Shown: positions 29,701 to 41,663 of the stretch, piece after piece
Layout of the letters: every line of letters starts with the position of its first letter
How positions within the stretch are numbered: the stretch's first letter is position 1
Assembly (NCBI GenBank): GCA_015295835.1
Contig: DVEG01000015.1
Coordinates: 62,001-126,000, forward strand
Direction: 5' to 3'
Length of the DNA stretch: 64,000 nt
DNA from: Oscillatoriaceae cyanobacterium M7585_C2015_266
Lineage (GTDB): Bacteria; Cyanobacteriota; Cyanobacteriia; Cyanobacteriales; Oscillatoriaceae
Notes under the pieces: model-generated
What the model saw: the letters and a program-made list of their open reading frames with translations, nothing else
Database searches by the model: none
Told to the model about the DNA's origin: nothing
Position numbers and translations under genes: made by a program

Positions 29701-30981
29701 ATATTGGTAGCGGCGAATAACGCTGCGATTCGCCAGTCAGTGCGGGCGCTGGCATCGGGATGGGGAATGCAGATAACAGAAGTAAATTCTGGCAGTGCTG
29801 CCCTGAATTGTTTAAAACAAGCAGCAGCAAGCGCACAACCCTACGACGTGGCGCTCTTTGATTTACAACTGAGCGATATCATCATCGAATCACTTGTACA
29901 ACAAATAGCTTCCGAACCGACAATGGCGGTGACAAAAGCGATCGTAATCAGCCCCCTGAATCAGCGACACCGCGCTGAGTTTCTCCTTGAAATGGGAGCC
30001 GCTAGTTACTTAATTAAGCCGGTGAGAAGTTCGCGTCTCTTTGACTGCCTAATGAGTGCCCTTGCACCTCGGTTTGTAACAACTCCATTCGCAGTCAGCC
30101 ACCCGACAGCACCGGAGAAAATAACCGACGCTAAACTGGTTAAAAATGAAATAAAACTAAGAATTTTGCTGGCAGAAGATCATCCGATTAACCAAAAAGT
30201 CATCCTTAATCAATTGGAGATATTGGGATATGAAGCCGACTGTGTAAATGACGGGCGCGAAGCTCTGCAGCGACTGAAAGAAAAGCAATATGATATTGTT
30301 TTAATGGATTGTCAAATGCCGGTTCTAGATGGCTATACTGCTACACAAGAATTGCGCCGCATGGAAGGTGCAAAACGTCATACAGTGGTTATTGCTTTGA
30401 CGGCTCACGCGATGCCAGACGTTCGCGATAAGTGTTTGGCTGCAGGAATGGATGATTATATTACTAAGCCAGTCGAGCTCAATGATTTGGCAGGAGTTCT
30501 CAAACGCTGGTGCAAAGGTGGTAATATAGATACAGATTTAAAGGAAAATACCTCTCAAAAACACCTTGCTCAAGAGATAGAAGCAACAGAAATCTTGAAT
30601 TCTCCTCCTGCTGATGCGCCAGATGCGCCTATTGATGTAGAGCGTTTGCAGCAAGTTTCCAGGGGTAAGGTGAAATTACAGCAGCAGTTATTGCAAACTT
30701 TTGTGAAAATGACGCAGAGCGACTTAGAAGCGGCTTTTTTGGCAATTCAAACAAGCGATATAGTTGCTTTGGAGCAGCGGGCGCACCGGATTAAAGGAGC
30801 AGCTGGAAATGTGGGGGCAAGAGCGCTTGCTTCCCTAGCTGCACAGCTAGAAGTTAATGCTAGCAAAATTCCTTTGGAAGAAGCAAAATTGCTGTTATTT
30901 AAAATCGAGGAAAATTTGCAAGAAATTCGCAATTTTTTTGAAATTTATTTTGTAGAAACGCAGCCAGTAGCAGTTGATTAA
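26707..30981 (+). CDS. Hybrid sensor histidine kinase (dCache-GAF-PAS-PAS-HK-REC-REC-HPt)
   Basis: 1424 residues, membrane sensor. Order: helix (about 18-40); double-Cache-like periplasmic sensor (45-295, with [14 protein letters not shown] and DPVISRSTG); helix (297-322); GAF (350-500); two PAS domains (515-640, 645-765); HisKA with [11 protein letters not shown] (His765); HATPase_c with [10 protein letters not shown]; receiver 1 (about 995-1115) whose acidic pocket is replaced by AANNAA although an Asp remains in LFDLQLSD; intact receiver 2 ([22 protein letters not shown]); HPt with [10 protein letters not shown]. Only receiver 2 is likely to accept phosphate. Frame is open back to a TTG at 26674; ATG 26707 is preferred. 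Domain plan parallels the 22030 kinase. Confidence 0.93.
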   Translation: MSEGLFLNRLRRRHLTRLLPIAGTTIALTVTAILSYSYVRGLILEKLKLNVLLTVEKGRDNIDSWLAKRKAEIETLANSPLLQTLEPSVVDSYLKTEDKRLKDFFLLAMVKPNGEFYTTKGGRGNIKDRKHIQRALAGELYISDPVISRSTGVVNVAVAAPIWSNQPDVKNPIGVLTGNIKLDRIATVVNDLKYGTESYAFALNSEGVPIVHPDPTVIGNLDKPKPSFLQNNDPALAKLARWMVDEGTGIELIKMQGKWVYVAYVPLQETNWSFALVIPRNNLEKELHSLNLLAAVVGVLLGIVIFTTIWLFLLSEKAEARAASEAMLNRLTERIRASLDLEEILKTTVEEVATLLHLERAAFAWYDCQQNTLIIEWEYSKQQKDKKNLQLEIGIWKDFSQAFKKGKVMRVNGREGAILLEIAGENLLALSVPTENKHQGYLICSKIKPASSKFISARTSINNNWNMEEIKILQLIVESLAIAINQSHLYTQTRESEARFEKLVANAPGMLYRFIFPKQGNYYFSFVSSKVQEIYGWEAQEIIENADLLINAIHPKDRESWNKYAAVADEKLQTLKWEGRIIDKSGSIKWIAVSSQPERQANGEVIWDGLVMDITERKLQEAELEKERQLLRQIIAIAPVWIMMFDREMRYIAYSNKWLIESGCEGQNLIGRCHYEIFPDLPECWRELHSRTLAGEILSNSEEVWQRANGEKIYFRWASQPWYTKEGEIGGIVIVGDRIDELVQAREAALEAARFKSQFLANMSHEIRTPMNGVLGMAGLLLQTNLNPQQRDYVQTLCTSGQHLLSLINDILDFSKLEAGEMSLENIDFELNTCLEEVVDLLAASAEAKSLELALLIDRDIPLQLRGDPGRLRQILLNLTGNAIKFTDSGEVIVQATLQEKTANTVKIHFSVKDTGIGISSEGQQKLFKSFSQVDASTSRQYGGTGLGLAICKQLVELMGGSIGVESTPGIGSTFWFTAQFKLQKTTTYPVPPFSKLRILVAANNAAIRQSVRALASGWGMQITEVNSGSAALNCLKQAAASAQPYDVALFDLQLSDIIIESLVQQIASEPTMAVTKAIVISPLNQRHRAEFLLEMGAASYLIKPVRSSRLFDCLMSALAPRFVTTPFAVSHPTAPEKITDAKLVKNEIKLRILLAEDHPINQKVILNQLEILGYEADCVNDGREALQRLKEKQYDIVLMDCQMPVLDGYTATQELRRMEGAKRHTVVIALTAHAMPDVRDKCLAAGMDDYITKPVELNDLAGVLKRWCKGGNIDTDLKENTSQKHLAQEIEATEILNSPPADAPDAPIDVERLQQVSRGKVKLQQQLLQTFVKMTQSDLEAAFLAIQTSDIVALEQRAHRIKGAAGNVGARALASLAAQLEVNASKIPLEEAKLLLFKIEENLQEIRNFFEIYFVETQPVAVD

Positions 30982-31010
30982 AAATGAGTTTCTGGTGCTG
31001 CACCTTATTT

Positions 31011-31571
31011 TTAGCTAAAATTCAACCAACCTAAAACTATTTCAACCGTTAATTCCAATGCAATTGCATTTAGTACAGGCAGAAAAGTTGCACCTTGATA
31101 TAATTCTACTTTTTTTCCTGGGAATATTGCCACAATACTTTCTTCTTCTGGGTTGATTAACCACCCCAACTCAGTGCCATATTGCGAACAGTGTAGTAGT
31201 TTACTCAGAACTTTCGTGACGTTTTGTTCGGGAGAAATAATTTCAATTGCCCAATCAGGATTAATTTCAAAGCGGTAAGCAATTTTACCCGATGGCTGTA
31301 AGGGTATTCTTTCCCATCTGAATACCGCTATATCTGCAACAATTGACGCCCCGCCGAAAGTGCAACGCAATTCTGGAAAAGCATAAGCAATCTTAGCAGG
31401 TTCAGCTATTTGGTTTATAACATCGCAAAATTTACCACGCAATCTACTATGTTGAGCTTGTGGCATGGGCTTTTGAATTATTTCTCCATTGATAAATTCC
31501 GAAGCTGGCTTAGTTTCTGGAAGTTTTAGAAACTCTTCTAAGGTTGTTTTAGGTTGAATAACTGCTGTCAT
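31011..31571 (-). CDS. Uma2 family protein (putative PD-(D/E)XK nuclease)
   Basis: 186 residues. Family blocks: TTLEEFLKLPETKPASEFINGE, ELRCTFGGASIVADIAVFRW (with the Asp of the putative active site), INPDWAIEIISPEQN (Glu) and ELGWLINPEEESIVAIF (the Lys of the nuclease motif is not evident). Uma2 proteins are strongly amplified in cyanobacteria; nuclease activity is inferred from fold and rarely shown. ATG start. It stands alone, convergent with the hybrid kinase. Apparently intact, unlike the relic at 13684-13930. Confidence 0.88.
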   Translation of the reverse strand: MTAVIQPKTTLEEFLKLPETKPASEFINGEIIQKPMPQAQHSRLRGKFCDVINQIAEPAKIAYAFPELRCTFGGASIVADIAVFRWERIPLQPSGKIAYRFEINPDWAIEIISPEQNVTKVLSKLLHCSQYGTELGWLINPEEESIVAIFPGKKVELYQGATFLPVLNAIALELTVEIVLGWLNFS

Positions 31572-31660
31572 AGTTAATTTTATTCTTAGAAAACAGATAG
31601 TCTAATTCTAGCAGAAAGATGAGCGCATATCAATATATAAAGTAATCAATATAAACAAAA

Positions 31661-31684
31661 TCAGCCCCACTAAAAGGGGGCTGA
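31661..31684 (-). terminator. Terminator of htpG
   Basis: Perfect 8-bp inverted repeat TCAGCCCC / GGGGCTGA, about 40 bases after the htpG stop. On the minus strand it is followed by TTTTGTTT, as in a Rho-independent terminator. Confidence 0.8.
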
Positions 31685-31722
31685 CTAAATAGGATGCGGG
31701 CTATTTTATTTTCACATTAAAT

Positions 31723-33708
31723 TTACGCGTTAGCAGCACGCTCAGTAAGCTGCGTCAGCAGTTTATTAGAACGTTCTACAAATGACTTCATCCCTTCAGC
31801 GTCAAATCCTTTCTGTGCCATCAGCGCTAAGTCATAAATATGATGGCAAATCATCTCAGCTAACTCAGCAGAGGGAGATTTACCCCCACTTTGAATAATA
31901 CTGCCAGCGCTGATATTCGCCAAGTTTTGAATCAGCGGGTGCGCCGTATTTACGAGCAAAATATGCTCTTCCGGTAATTGCGCTAATTCTTGCTGCTGAA
32001 AGAGAGCATTCATATCCCGCAGGCGGCGCATGAATTCCGGTAATAATACCATCGCGGGAGGAGTTCCCAACGGAGCGTCTGACTTCAATGCTTCGGTGCG
32101 AATCGTGAGTTTAGGTTTATTTAGAGCTTTCTGGAATAGTTCTTTGATTTGCTCGCTGCGGGTTTTGTTAGTCTTCGGATCGATGATTTCAGCTTCTTTA
32201 TTTTTATCGAGCAGTTTTTCATCAATTTCTGAGTCAACGCGTAAGAATTTGACGTCTTTGTGTTCGCGTTCGAGGAAGCTGATGAAGTGCGGATCGATAA
32301 ATGAGTCCATAAATAGGACTTCTAAACCTTGATTCTTGTGCAGTTCGATATAGGTTGCCTGCGTCACTTCATCAGTGCAGTAATAAACTCGGTTTTCGTG
32401 GCGAGTTTTGTTGCGTTCGAGGTATTCTTGCAGGGTGGTATAAGAGGGGCTGCCACTCTTTTTGCTGGGGGTGACATCTTGCCAAGCGTCTCCCTCTTCT
32501 GTTTGTACTTGTACTTCCGGGGTGTCAGGTTTTGCTGAGTTGAGCTCGGCGGTGGTGCGGTAGATGATAATATCTTCGACTTGTTTTTTGAATTTGTCGT
32601 CGTTGAGAACGCCAAATTTGACGAAGGTGCCGAGATCTTTCCAAATGCTTATGTAGTAATCGCGCTCGCTGCAGTAGAGTTCCTTGAGGCGAGCGCCTAC
32701 TTTCTTGGTAATAAAATCAGCAATCTTCCGCACGGTGCGATCCACCTGTAGGGCGCTGCGGGAAACATTCAGCGGGATATCCGGGCTGTCAATCACGCCC
32801 CGCATCGGTAGCAAGAATTTAGGAATAATTTCTTCGCAGTGTTCGCTGACAAATACCTGATTACAGAAGAGTTTAATTTGCCCTTTGGTGACATCTACGT
32901 CGGGGCGTAGTTTCGGGAAATAGAGAATCCCATTTACTAGGAAGGGATAATCTGTATTTAAGTGTACCCACAGCAAAGGCTCATCTTGGAATGGGTAGAG
33001 ATAGCGGTAAAATTCTAGATAGTCTTCTTTTGTTAAACTACTGGGAGATTGCCGCCAAATGGCTTTTTGTCGATTGATAACTTCTCCATCCAGTTTAATC
33101 GGCACTGGCAGGAAGTCGCAATAGGTTTTTACCAGTTGCTTAATGCGGCTGGGTTCGAGATATTCTTTTTCTTCTTCTTGTAGGGTGAGGGTGACAGTGG
33201 TGCCGCGCTCTTTACGGGAAGAGTCAGTGAGTTCAAATTCCGGGGAGCCGTCACATGACCAGTGAACTGCTTCAGCGCCTTCTTTGTAGGAGAGGGTGTC
33301 TATTTCGACTTTGGAGGCTACCATAAAGGAGGAGTAGAAGCCAAGCCCGAAGTGTCCTATAATTTGTTGACCATCGGCGGCTTTGTATTTTTGAATGAAT
33401 TCTTCGGCACTGGAAAAGGCAACTTGGTTGATATATTTTTTTACTTCTTCGGCTGTCATGCCGATGCCGTTGTCGGAAATAGCTAGGGTGTTTTTTTCTT
33501 TATCGATGGTAATTTTAATTTCTGGCTCTCCTATTTCTCCGGAGTATTCGCCTGCCAGAGATACCATTTTTAGTTTTTGAATGGCATCGACTGCATTTGA
33601 AATCAATTCTCGCAAGAAGATTTCGTGATCCGAATATAGGGATTTTTTGATAATTGGAAAAATATTCTCAGTATGAATAGTAATAGTGCCTTTTTCCTGT
33701 ACGGTCAT
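31723..33708 (-). CDS. htpG: Molecular chaperone HtpG (Hsp90)
   Basis: 661 residues. ATP-dependent dimeric chaperone of the cytosol. N-terminal GHKL ATPase signatures: FLRELISNAVDAIQKLK, SDNGIGMTAEEV and QIIGHFGLGFYSSFMVA. Middle-domain blocks follow (WVHLNTDYPFLVNGILYFP; RGVIDSPDIPLNVSRSALQ), then the C-terminal dimerisation part. Length is normal. ATG start at 33708. A second stress chaperone gene, clpB, is the next gene upstream on the same strand but 240 bases away with its own terminator, so they are separate transcription units. Confidence 0.96.
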   Translation of the reverse strand: MTVQEKGTITIHTENIFPIIKKSLYSDHEIFLRELISNAVDAIQKLKMVSLAGEYSGEIGEPEIKITIDKEKNTLAISDNGIGMTAEEVKKYINQVAFSSAEEFIQKYKAADGQQIIGHFGLGFYSSFMVASKVEIDTLSYKEGAEAVHWSCDGSPEFELTDSSRKERGTTVTLTLQEEEKEYLEPSRIKQLVKTYCDFLPVPIKLDGEVINRQKAIWRQSPSSLTKEDYLEFYRYLYPFQDEPLLWVHLNTDYPFLVNGILYFPKLRPDVDVTKGQIKLFCNQVFVSEHCEEIIPKFLLPMRGVIDSPDIPLNVSRSALQVDRTVRKIADFITKKVGARLKELYCSERDYYISIWKDLGTFVKFGVLNDDKFKKQVEDIIIYRTTAELNSAKPDTPEVQVQTEEGDAWQDVTPSKKSGSPSYTTLQEYLERNKTRHENRVYYCTDEVTQATYIELHKNQGLEVLFMDSFIDPHFISFLEREHKDVKFLRVDSEIDEKLLDKNKEAEIIDPKTNKTRSEQIKELFQKALNKPKLTIRTEALKSDAPLGTPPAMVLLPEFMRRLRDMNALFQQQELAQLPEEHILLVNTAHPLIQNLANISAGSIIQSGGKSPSAELAEMICHHIYDLALMAQKGFDAEGMKSFVERSNKLLTQLTERAANA

Positions 33709-33911
33709 AGTTTCTAGCCTCTGTTAAAGTGTAAGCAGTTAAATTTTTTCGATGCTATTAATCATGTGCGATCGCGCTCGCTTCTGTGTCTGGTATTCCC
33801 TCACCCTCAGCGATTCGGATTTCCCCACTCTTCTGGTTAATTGCCCTTTAGAATGTTGACTAAATCGCTTAATTATGTTATTATATCCTTTTTATACCAA
33901 AATAACAACCG

Positions 33912-33932
33912 CAGGGAGGCAAAGCCTCCCTG
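33912..33932 (-). terminator. Hairpin after clpB
   Basis: Perfect 9-bp inverted repeat CAGGGAGGC / GCCTCCCTG with an AAA loop, about 20 bases after the clpB stop. The minus-strand downstream is only moderately U-rich (GGTTGTTATTTT). Probable terminator. Confidence 0.7.
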
Positions 33933-33950
33933 GTTTCGTTAGGATGATGT

Positions 33951-36611
33951 TTATTCGCCTTTAACTTCTGCCAAAACAATGGCTGGGGGTGATTCGGAAA
34001 TAGAAGCTGCCCACTTATTGGTAAATATCAGTTTTCCATTTACGTAATCAACAACAATAGTGTCGCCGGCAACAAATTTCTGTTCTAGCAAATAGGTAGC
34101 AATAGGATTTTCCAGCTCTCGCTGAATTGCCCGTTTCAGTGGGCGAGCTCCGTAAACGGGATCGTATCCTATATCGACGAGATAATCACAAGCTGCTGGC
34201 TTTAGTTCGAGGGCAATTTTCTGCTCAGCAAGTAATTTTTCAATGCGCTTGAGTTGAATTTCCACAATTTCGCGCAATTCCGAGCGGGTGAGGGGGTGGA
34301 AAATAATAAGATCATCGACGCGATTGAGAAATTCCGGGCGAAAGTGGGAGCGCAGGGCTTGCATAACTTGTTTGCGCATTTCTTCATATTTACTGTTGTC
34401 GCCGGCAAAATCGAGGATGCGATCGCTACCTATATTGCTCGTCATTACTATCACCGTATTGCGAAAATCAACCGTTCTCCCTTGAGAATCGGTAATCCGC
34501 CCGTCGTCGAGCACTTGTAGCAAAATATTAAACACATCCGGATGTGCTTTTTCTACTTCATCTAACAGTAATACTGCATAGGGTCGACGGCGAATCGCTT
34601 CTGTTAGTTGCCCTCCTTCATCATAACCAACATATCCCGGCGGCGCACCAATTAGGCGAGAAACGGAATGTTTCTCCATATATTCTGACATATCGATGCG
34701 CACCAAAGCATCCTCACTATCGAAAAGTGAATGTGCTAGTGCTCGTGCTAATTCTGTTTTGCCGACGCCGGTAGGTCCCATAAATAAAAATGAACCGATC
34801 GGACGAGCAGGATCTTTCATGCCAGCACGGGCACGACGTATAGCTGCAGCAACTGCGGCAACTGCTTCATGCTGCCCGACTACCCGCTGGTGCAGTTGCG
34901 ATTCCATTTGTAGTAGTTTCTGGCGTTCGCTTTCTAGTAGGCGGTTGACAGGAATTCCAGTCCACTTGGCGACAATTTCAGCAATATCAGCTTCTGTAAC
35001 TTGTTCACGCAGAAGGGTAGAACCTTGCGATTGTAATTTCAATAGTTCGGCTTCTTTGGCTTCGCGCTCGCGCTGTACTAATTCCAGCCGCCCATATTTT
35101 AATTGTGCTGCTGTATTTAAGTCGTAATTCCGCTCAGCTTGCTCAATGCGAACGCGCAACTGATCTTCTTGTTCTTTTAAGTTATTGATAGCTTCGAGAA
35201 GCTGTTTTTCTGCTTTCCACTGGGCGCTGAGAGATTGTTGTTTTTCTTTTAGAATCGAGATTTCCCGTTCGATGCGTTCGAGGCGCTCGCGCGATAGACG
35301 GTTGCCTTCTGCTTCTAGGGAAAGTTTTTCCATTTCCAATTGCATCAAGCGCCTATCGGTTGCTTCTAGTTCTTCTGGCTTCGAGGTTATTTCCATTTTT
35401 AATTTTGCCGCTGCTTCGTCTATTAAATCGATCGCCTTATCGGGCAGAAAGCGATCGGAAATGTAGCGTTCGGATAGGGTTGCCGCTGCTACTAAGGCAG
35501 AATCGAGAATTTTTACCCCGTGATGTACTTCATAGCGTTCTTTCAGCCCCCGCAATATAGAAATTGTATCTTCTACGCTGGGCTGATTGACAAAAACTTG
35601 CTGAAATCTTCGTTCGAGTGCGGCATCTTTTTCTATATGCTTACGATATTCTTCGAGAGTCGTTGCCCCGATGCAGCGCAATTCTCCGCGCGCCAACATT
35701 GGTTTGAGTAAGTTCCCTGCATCCACTGCTCCTTGAGAACTTGCGCCTGTGCCTACTACTGTGTGCAGCTCGTCGATAAATAATACGACTTGCCCATCGG
35801 AGTTGATAACTTCCCGCAATACCGAGCGCAGACGTTCTTCAAATTCTCCCCGATATTTGGCACCTGCTATCAAACTGCCCATATCTAGGGAAATTAAGCG
35901 GCGGTTTTTCAGGGATTCTGGCACGTCGCCATTAACTATGCGTTGGGCTAAGCCTTCTGCGATCGCTGTTTTTCCCACTCCCGGTTCACCTATCAGTACC
36001 GGATTATTTTTACTGCGACGCGATAACACTTGGATAACACGCCGGATTTCTTCATCGCGCCCTATTACCGGATCTAGCTTACCCGCTTTTGCTTGTTCTG
36101 TCAAGTCTCGCCCGTACTTTTCTAAAGCTTCATATTGATTTTCCGGGTTTTGATCTTTGACTTTGGCACTACCTCGGATAGTTTTTATCGCCGCTTCTAT
36201 ATTTGCCCTATCAACATTAAAAATTTTCAAGATACGGCGACCAATGCGTTCATCATCGGTTAAACTTAATAGTAAATGTTCGATAGAAATATAATCATCT
36301 TCTAGCGCTTTCCTGTACTCATCTGCCCTGTCTAACATTAAATCCAAGCCCCGCCCCAGATAAAGCGAATCGACTTGGGCTACTTTCGGTTGCCGCTGAG
36401 TGAATTCCTTTAATTTCTGCAAGAAACCCTCGGTTGGAATACCAACACGGCTTAAAATTCTATGCGCTAGCCCTTCCGGCTGTTCCATCATGGCAATGAG
36501 CACATGTTCCACTTCCAGTTGTTGATTCTGGTAGCGGCGTGCAACATCTTGCGATTTAACAATGGCTTCCCAGGCTTTATCAGTAAATTTAGTAGAGTCA
36601 GTTGGCTGCAC
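33951..36611 (-). CDS. clpB: ATP-dependent chaperone ClpB
   Basis: 886 residues. Hexameric AAA+ disaggregase that works with DnaK. N-terminal Clp repeat domain (1-150); first AAA+ module with Walker A GEPGVGKT (about 205) and [11 protein letters not shown]; a coiled-coil middle domain (about 410-530, rich in Glu/Lys/Leu) that marks ClpB rather than ClpA/C; second AAA+ module with GPTGVGKT (about 608) and pore loop [10 protein letters not shown]-terminal domain. The start is GTG at 36611 with AAGGAG seven bases upstream. No CIRCE operator was seen in the leader. Confidence 0.96.
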   Translation of the reverse strand: MQPTDSTKFTDKAWEAIVKSQDVARRYQNQQLEVEHVLIAMMEQPEGLAHRILSRVGIPTEGFLQKLKEFTQRQPKVAQVDSLYLGRGLDLMLDRADEYRKALEDDYISIEHLLLSLTDDERIGRRILKIFNVDRANIEAAIKTIRGSAKVKDQNPENQYEALEKYGRDLTEQAKAGKLDPVIGRDEEIRRVIQVLSRRSKNNPVLIGEPGVGKTAIAEGLAQRIVNGDVPESLKNRRLISLDMGSLIAGAKYRGEFEERLRSVLREVINSDGQVVLFIDELHTVVGTGASSQGAVDAGNLLKPMLARGELRCIGATTLEEYRKHIEKDAALERRFQQVFVNQPSVEDTISILRGLKERYEVHHGVKILDSALVAAATLSERYISDRFLPDKAIDLIDEAAAKLKMEITSKPEELEATDRRLMQLEMEKLSLEAEGNRLSRERLERIEREISILKEKQQSLSAQWKAEKQLLEAINNLKEQEDQLRVRIEQAERNYDLNTAAQLKYGRLELVQREREAKEAELLKLQSQGSTLLREQVTEADIAEIVAKWTGIPVNRLLESERQKLLQMESQLHQRVVGQHEAVAAVAAAIRRARAGMKDPARPIGSFLFMGPTGVGKTELARALAHSLFDSEDALVRIDMSEYMEKHSVSRLIGAPPGYVGYDEGGQLTEAIRRRPYAVLLLDEVEKAHPDVFNILLQVLDDGRITDSQGRTVDFRNTVIVMTSNIGSDRILDFAGDNSKYEEMRKQVMQALRSHFRPEFLNRVDDLIIFHPLTRSELREIVEIQLKRIEKLLAEQKIALELKPAACDYLVDIGYDPVYGARPLKRAIQRELENPIATYLLEQKFVAGDTIVVDYVNGKLIFTNKWAASISESPPAIVLAEVKGE

Positions 36612-36738
36612 AGTTGCTCCTTGTGATTTAAATTCCTGTTTGTTTAGATGGTTGATTTTTTGGGAGTATCTATATACAATAATAAATTATTATGGAATTT
36701 ATATTCATTTCTTTTTCAGGTTCCACTCAATCATTACT

Positions 36739-38367
36739 TTAAAAGGAGAATACGGTACGAAAATTGAGCTGCCAGATTGTCCCGTTTGCTTTGTCATTAT
36801 CGGCATTTGTTACTAAAATTAATGCAGGAGTAAAACTAATATTGTCGCTCAGCAAGAGGTTTAAAAATGCCTCGAAATTCGTCTGAGTGGCGTCGCCAAC
36901 ATCACCGGTAACAAATGGCTGCCCCAAACCAATGCCGGCAAGGGTTCCCGGTACAAAAAAGTTGCGCAGGGTAACACCCACTGCCCAAGAGAAAGGAGTC
37001 GCGTCTAGCTGACGATTAAGTGCTGTATTAAATCCTTTGTAACTGCCTCCTCCGAGGCGGGCAAAAATTCCCAGGGTACGACTGTATGCCCACTCACCGT
37101 TAATTCCAAAGGCATTAATGTCGGTGTTGTCAATAACAGCGTTGGTATATTGTAACCGCACAGCCCATGAAGGAGCGGGAGAATATTTTAATTCGATGCT
37201 GGCTTGATTGCGTTCGCCAAAAAATCCCCTATTCTCATTGGGGTTATCTGCGTCAGCGGCAATATAAAGGGCGGTGATGCTGAAAGGTTTTCCTGCGATA
37301 TCCCAAGTAACAGCAGCACCTGCTCCTGCCTGGCGCTCAATTTGATTTTGAACGATAAGGGGATTATTGAGAAATAAACTGGAATTGAAATCAACCGCCT
37401 CATTATTAGCAAATCGGTTGCGATCGATAAAATCACTCGCAACCATTTTTGCCCCCAGAGATATTGAAACATTTGACAAAGGCTTAAAAGTATAATACAA
37501 TCTATTTATACGCAATAAATTATCTGACTCGACATAATCCAACCCGCCCCCTCCTGCGAGCAACCCGTTACTTCCGAGTAGATTTTTTCCTTTATTTTGG
37601 GCGCGACTTACCCCATCGCCGCCCCCATTTCCCATTTCCAACTGGGTTGTGAGTAAACCGCCTGTTTTCCAGCCTGTCAGCAGTTGTAAGCGCTCTCTAG
37701 AGATAAAAGATGCAGAGGCATCGTTGCTGTCTGTGGCGGCGAGGATGAGCTGACTGTTGAGTTTAGTTGTGGCAGAAAAGCGGTTGTCTTCTAGAGTTGT
37801 CATGCGATTGTCTATATTGTCGAGACGCCCGCGCAGTTGGGCTAAAGCTTCGCTAAATTCTGTTTGCAACCGCTGGAGGGTGAGGAAGTCTTCTTGTAGT
37901 ATTTCTGAATCGGAAAAATCTAAGGATTGAATTTTTGTCAGCGCTTCTTCGACAGCGGCAGCAAATTCAAAGCGTGTCATTGGTTTGTTGCCGCGAAATG
38001 TGCCGTCGGCATATCCTAGATTTATCCCGTAGCGTTCTATTAGTGATTTGAGGGCTTGATAAGCCCAATCTGTCGGCTGCACATCGGAGAGTTGTGTAAT
38101 AGATGTCACCTGCTCCATTGCTTCGTCTGTTTCGTCTGAATTTTCGGCAAGGGGAGCCGGGATTTGGGGATTTGGGGATTTGGAGAGGGTGGGGAAAAAA
38201 GTCTGATTGATTTTGGTTTCGTAGAGGAGGGGGGTGAGGGAAGAGATTTTTAAATCCGCCTTTGGCACTAATTCTACTGACTGGGCAAATGCGGGGAGAA
38301 TTAGGGTGAGTGTTTCTAATATATTTAGGGTTAGTGCCAGAGGATATTGCTTCACAGTTTCACTCAC
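36739..38367 (-). CDS. Iron uptake porin (SLH domain plus OprB-like barrel)
   Basis: 542 residues. A hydrophobic N-terminal stretch ending ILPAFAQS looks like a Sec signal. An SLH domain follows (about 98-150: VQPTDWAYQALKSLIERYGI, GYADGTFRGNKPMTRFEFA), then a coiled coil (LAQLRGRLDNIDNRMTTLED) and a beta-barrel ending in Phe (NFRTVFSF), the outer-membrane targeting mark. This is the standard layout of cyanobacterial SLH-porins, some of which support iron uptake. The frame opens with GTG 38367; a second GTG at 38355 gives a more typical signal peptide, so the start is uncertain. Confidence 0.9.
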   Translation of the reverse strand: MSETVKQYPLALTLNILETLTLILPAFAQSVELVPKADLKISSLTPLLYETKINQTFFPTLSKSPNPQIPAPLAENSDETDEAMEQVTSITQLSDVQPTDWAYQALKSLIERYGINLGYADGTFRGNKPMTRFEFAAAVEEALTKIQSLDFSDSEILQEDFLTLQRLQTEFSEALAQLRGRLDNIDNRMTTLEDNRFSATTKLNSQLILAATDSNDASASFISRERLQLLTGWKTGGLLTTQLEMGNGGGDGVSRAQNKGKNLLGSNGLLAGGGGLDYVESDNLLRINRLYYTFKPLSNVSISLGAKMVASDFIDRNRFANNEAVDFNSSLFLNNPLIVQNQIERQAGAGAAVTWDIAGKPFSITALYIAADADNPNENRGFFGERNQASIELKYSPAPSWAVRLQYTNAVIDNTDINAFGINGEWAYSRTLGIFARLGGGSYKGFNTALNRQLDATPFSWAVGVTLRNFFVPGTLAGIGLGQPFVTGDVGDATQTNFEAFLNLLLSDNISFTPALILVTNADNDKANGTIWQLNFRTVFSF

Positions 38368-38434
38368 TCGTTACGCTTGAGCTGATTGTAGAGACGCTAT
38401 TCTTGCGCCTCTACAGTGCGATCGCTGTTAATAA

Positions 38435-38875
38435 TTATTTTGTTTCTGCCATAATTTTTTCTTCTTGTTTTTGTTCTTCAGGGGATAGCAGTGTTGTTCG
38501 CTGAATTAGTTCAATTTTGTATCCGTTAGGATCTTCGACAAATGCGATTACAGTTGTTCCGTGTTTCATCGGTCCTGGTTCACGGGTAACTTTTCCGCCT
38601 TTTGCTTTAATTTCTTCACAGGTAGCATAGATATCGTCTACGCCTATAGCAATGTGGCCAAAGGCGTCGCCCAAGGTGTAATTTTCTACGCCCCAATTGT
38701 ATGTCAATTCTATGACAGTTGAGTCAGATTCTTCGCCGTACCCAACGAAGGCGAGAGTAAATTTTCCGTCGGGATAGTCTTTTTTGCGCAATAGCTTCAT
38801 CCCTAGGACATTGCAGTAGAAGTCTAGGGATTTTTCTAAGTTGCCCACTCGCAACATCGTGTGCAGAATTCGCAT
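38435..38875 (-). CDS. gloA: Lactoylglutathione lyase (glyoxalase I)
   Basis: 146 residues. Detoxifies methylglyoxal by isomerising its glutathione hemithioacetal. Seen: [20 protein letters not shown] at the start and the four metal ligands at canonical spacing, His5, Glu56 (VIELTYN), His74 (GHIAI) and Glu122 (YKIELIQR). The short C-terminal tail is Gln/Glu-rich. The metal set and lack of the long insertions of zinc-type eukaryotic enzymes suggest the Ni/Co-type bacterial form. ATG start. Confidence 0.95.
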   Translation of the reverse strand: MRILHTMLRVGNLEKSLDFYCNVLGMKLLRKKDYPDGKFTLAFVGYGEESDSTVIELTYNWGVENYTLGDAFGHIAIGVDDIYATCEEIKAKGGKVTREPGPMKHGTTVIAFVEDPNGYKIELIQRTTLLSPEEQKQEEKIMAETK

Positions 38876-39046
38876 GGTTTTCTCCAGATTGCTTTATTTT
38901 TCTTAATTATTTTAACGATTGTAAAGCAAGCTTTCTCTTCCGGCAAATGGCCATATTATGGCATGGTGGCGGGGAAAATCTACAAACATCGTTAATATTG
39001 GAGGGAAATTAGGTTTTAGCCCGTATCCTAGCGATCGCAAACTTAG

Positions 39047-40354
<1,308 letters not shown>

Positions 40355-40392
40355 TATAGTGGTTTTCTTTGATTAGAGAACGTTTTTCTGAA

Positions 40393-40421
40393 AAACCCCG
40401 GTTTTTTTGAAAACCGGGTTT
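40393..40421 (+). terminator. Hairpin after eno
   Basis: Inverted repeat AAACCCCGGTTTT / AAAACCGGGTTT (one unpaired C) with a TTTG loop, about 40 bases after the eno stop. The following TCTTCAATAATTT is only partly U-rich. Same palindrome family as 11693-11721. Confidence 0.65.
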
Positions 40422-40526
40422 CTTCAATAATTTGATAGCATAAAAAAAACTGGGAAAATAGTTTTGACTGTTAGGCTGGCAGTTTGAAATTGAGCTGCTA
40501 AAAATAGAGCGGGCAGTTCTGCCACC

Positions 40527-40592
40527 ATGACAGCAAACACAGTAGGCGTTGTTGCAGAAACAGAGGTAGAACGCGCCCTAGTACGCCCTTAA
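40527..40592 (+). CDS. Possible 21-residue peptide ORF, unsupported
   Basis: An ATG ORF reading MTANTVGVVAETEVERALVR and one Pro ends 13 bases before the convergent argC stop. GTTCTGCC precedes the ATG, not a Shine-Dalgarno. I do not recognise the sequence. It could be a chance ORF or the leftover start of a lost gene. Confidence 0.15.
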   Translation: MTANTVGVVAETEVERALVRP

Positions 40593-40604
40593 TTTCCCTA
40601 ACAA

Positions 40605-41663
40605 TTAGGGATAAAAACTGATTGCGGGGAGTCCCAAAGTTTCATCCCAGCCCATCATCAAGTTTAAGCACTGGATGGCTTGACCAGCTTGCCCTTTAAT
40701 TAAGTTATCGATCGCTGACATAACAATAACGCGAGCGGTGCGGGGATCGACTTCGACGCCGATATAACACAAATTCGTGCCGCAAGCCCATTTTGTTTGC
40801 GGATAGACTCCCGGCGGCAATATTTTCACCCAGGGAGCATTGCGATAAAACGCCGAGTAAATTGTAATTAAATCCTCGCGCACCAGCCCTGGATCGCGCA
40901 GAGTGGCGTAGACGGTAGACAAAATCCCACGTACCATCGGCATTAGGTGGGGGGTAAATTGTACGAAAACGTCATGCCCTGCTAGCTCGCTGCAAATGGC
41001 TTCTATTTCTGGGGTATGGCGGTGACGGGCAACGTTGTAGGCAGCTACAGAATTATCGGCTTCCGCGAGTAAGAGGTGGGTTTTTGCTTGTCGCCCGCCG
41101 CCAGATGTGCCTGATTTGGCGTCGATGATGGCGGTTTCTGGCACGATTAAGCCTTGTTTGAGCAGGGGAGAGAGGGCAAGTAGACTGGCGGTGGGATAGC
41201 AACCGGGGCAACCGACTAATTGAGCTTGTTTTATGCGCTCGCGGTACAACTCCGGCAAACCGTAAACGGCGGTGGCGGCGACTTCTTTATCGCAGCGAGA
41301 GCCCCCATACCAAGATTTATAAGTTTCCAAATTAGAAAAGCGATAGTCTGCCGACAAGTCTAGAACCTTGCATCCCTTTTCTAAAAGTGTTGGAGCTAGC
41401 TGGTATGCCAAACCGTTGGGCAGTGACAAAAATACTACTTGACAGCGCTTTGCGATCGCTTCCACGTCTACTGGCTCAATTTGCAAATTTACTGCATGGG
41501 CTAGGTGGGGATACAAATCTGAAAAAGGCTTGCCAGCACTGCTGTCACCTCCCAGATAAACTATTTCCACCCCTGGGTGCTCCATCAACAGACGCACTAG
41601 CTGCACTCCGCCATATCCTGACGCCCCGACGATGCCAACAGATATACGCCCCGTTTCATTCAT
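40605..41663 (-). CDS. argC: N-acetyl-gamma-glutamyl-phosphate reductase
   Basis: 352 residues. Third step of arginine synthesis: NADPH-dependent reduction of N-acetylglutamyl phosphate. Seen: the NADP-binding start [28 protein letters not shown], the catalytic cysteine in GCPGCYPTA (Cys155), [14 protein letters not shown] and a HRHTPEIEA block with the catalytic-site His. Length and ends are normal; ATG start at 41663. Monocistronic; long AT-rich region upstream. Confidence 0.96.
   Translation of the reverse strand: MNETGRISVGIVGASGYGGVQLVRLLMEHPGVEIVYLGGDSSAGKPFSDLYPHLAHAVNLQIEPVDVEAIAKRCQVVFLSLPNGLAYQLAPTLLEKGCKVLDLSADYRFSNLETYKSWYGGSRCDKEVAATAVYGLPELYRERIKQAQLVGCPGCYPTASLLALSPLLKQGLIVPETAIIDAKSGTSGGGRQAKTHLLLAEADNSVAAYNVARHRHTPEIEAICSELAGHDVFVQFTPHLMPMVRGILSTVYATLRDPGLVREDLITIYSAFYRNAPWVKILPPGVYPQTKWACGTNLCYIGVEVDPRTARVIVMSAIDNLIKGQAGQAIQCLNLMMGWDETLGLPAISFYP

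Noticed and set aside
33709-36738. CIRCE heat-shock operator near htpG or clpB
   Set aside because: No TTAGCACTC/GAGTGCTAA pair in either leader.
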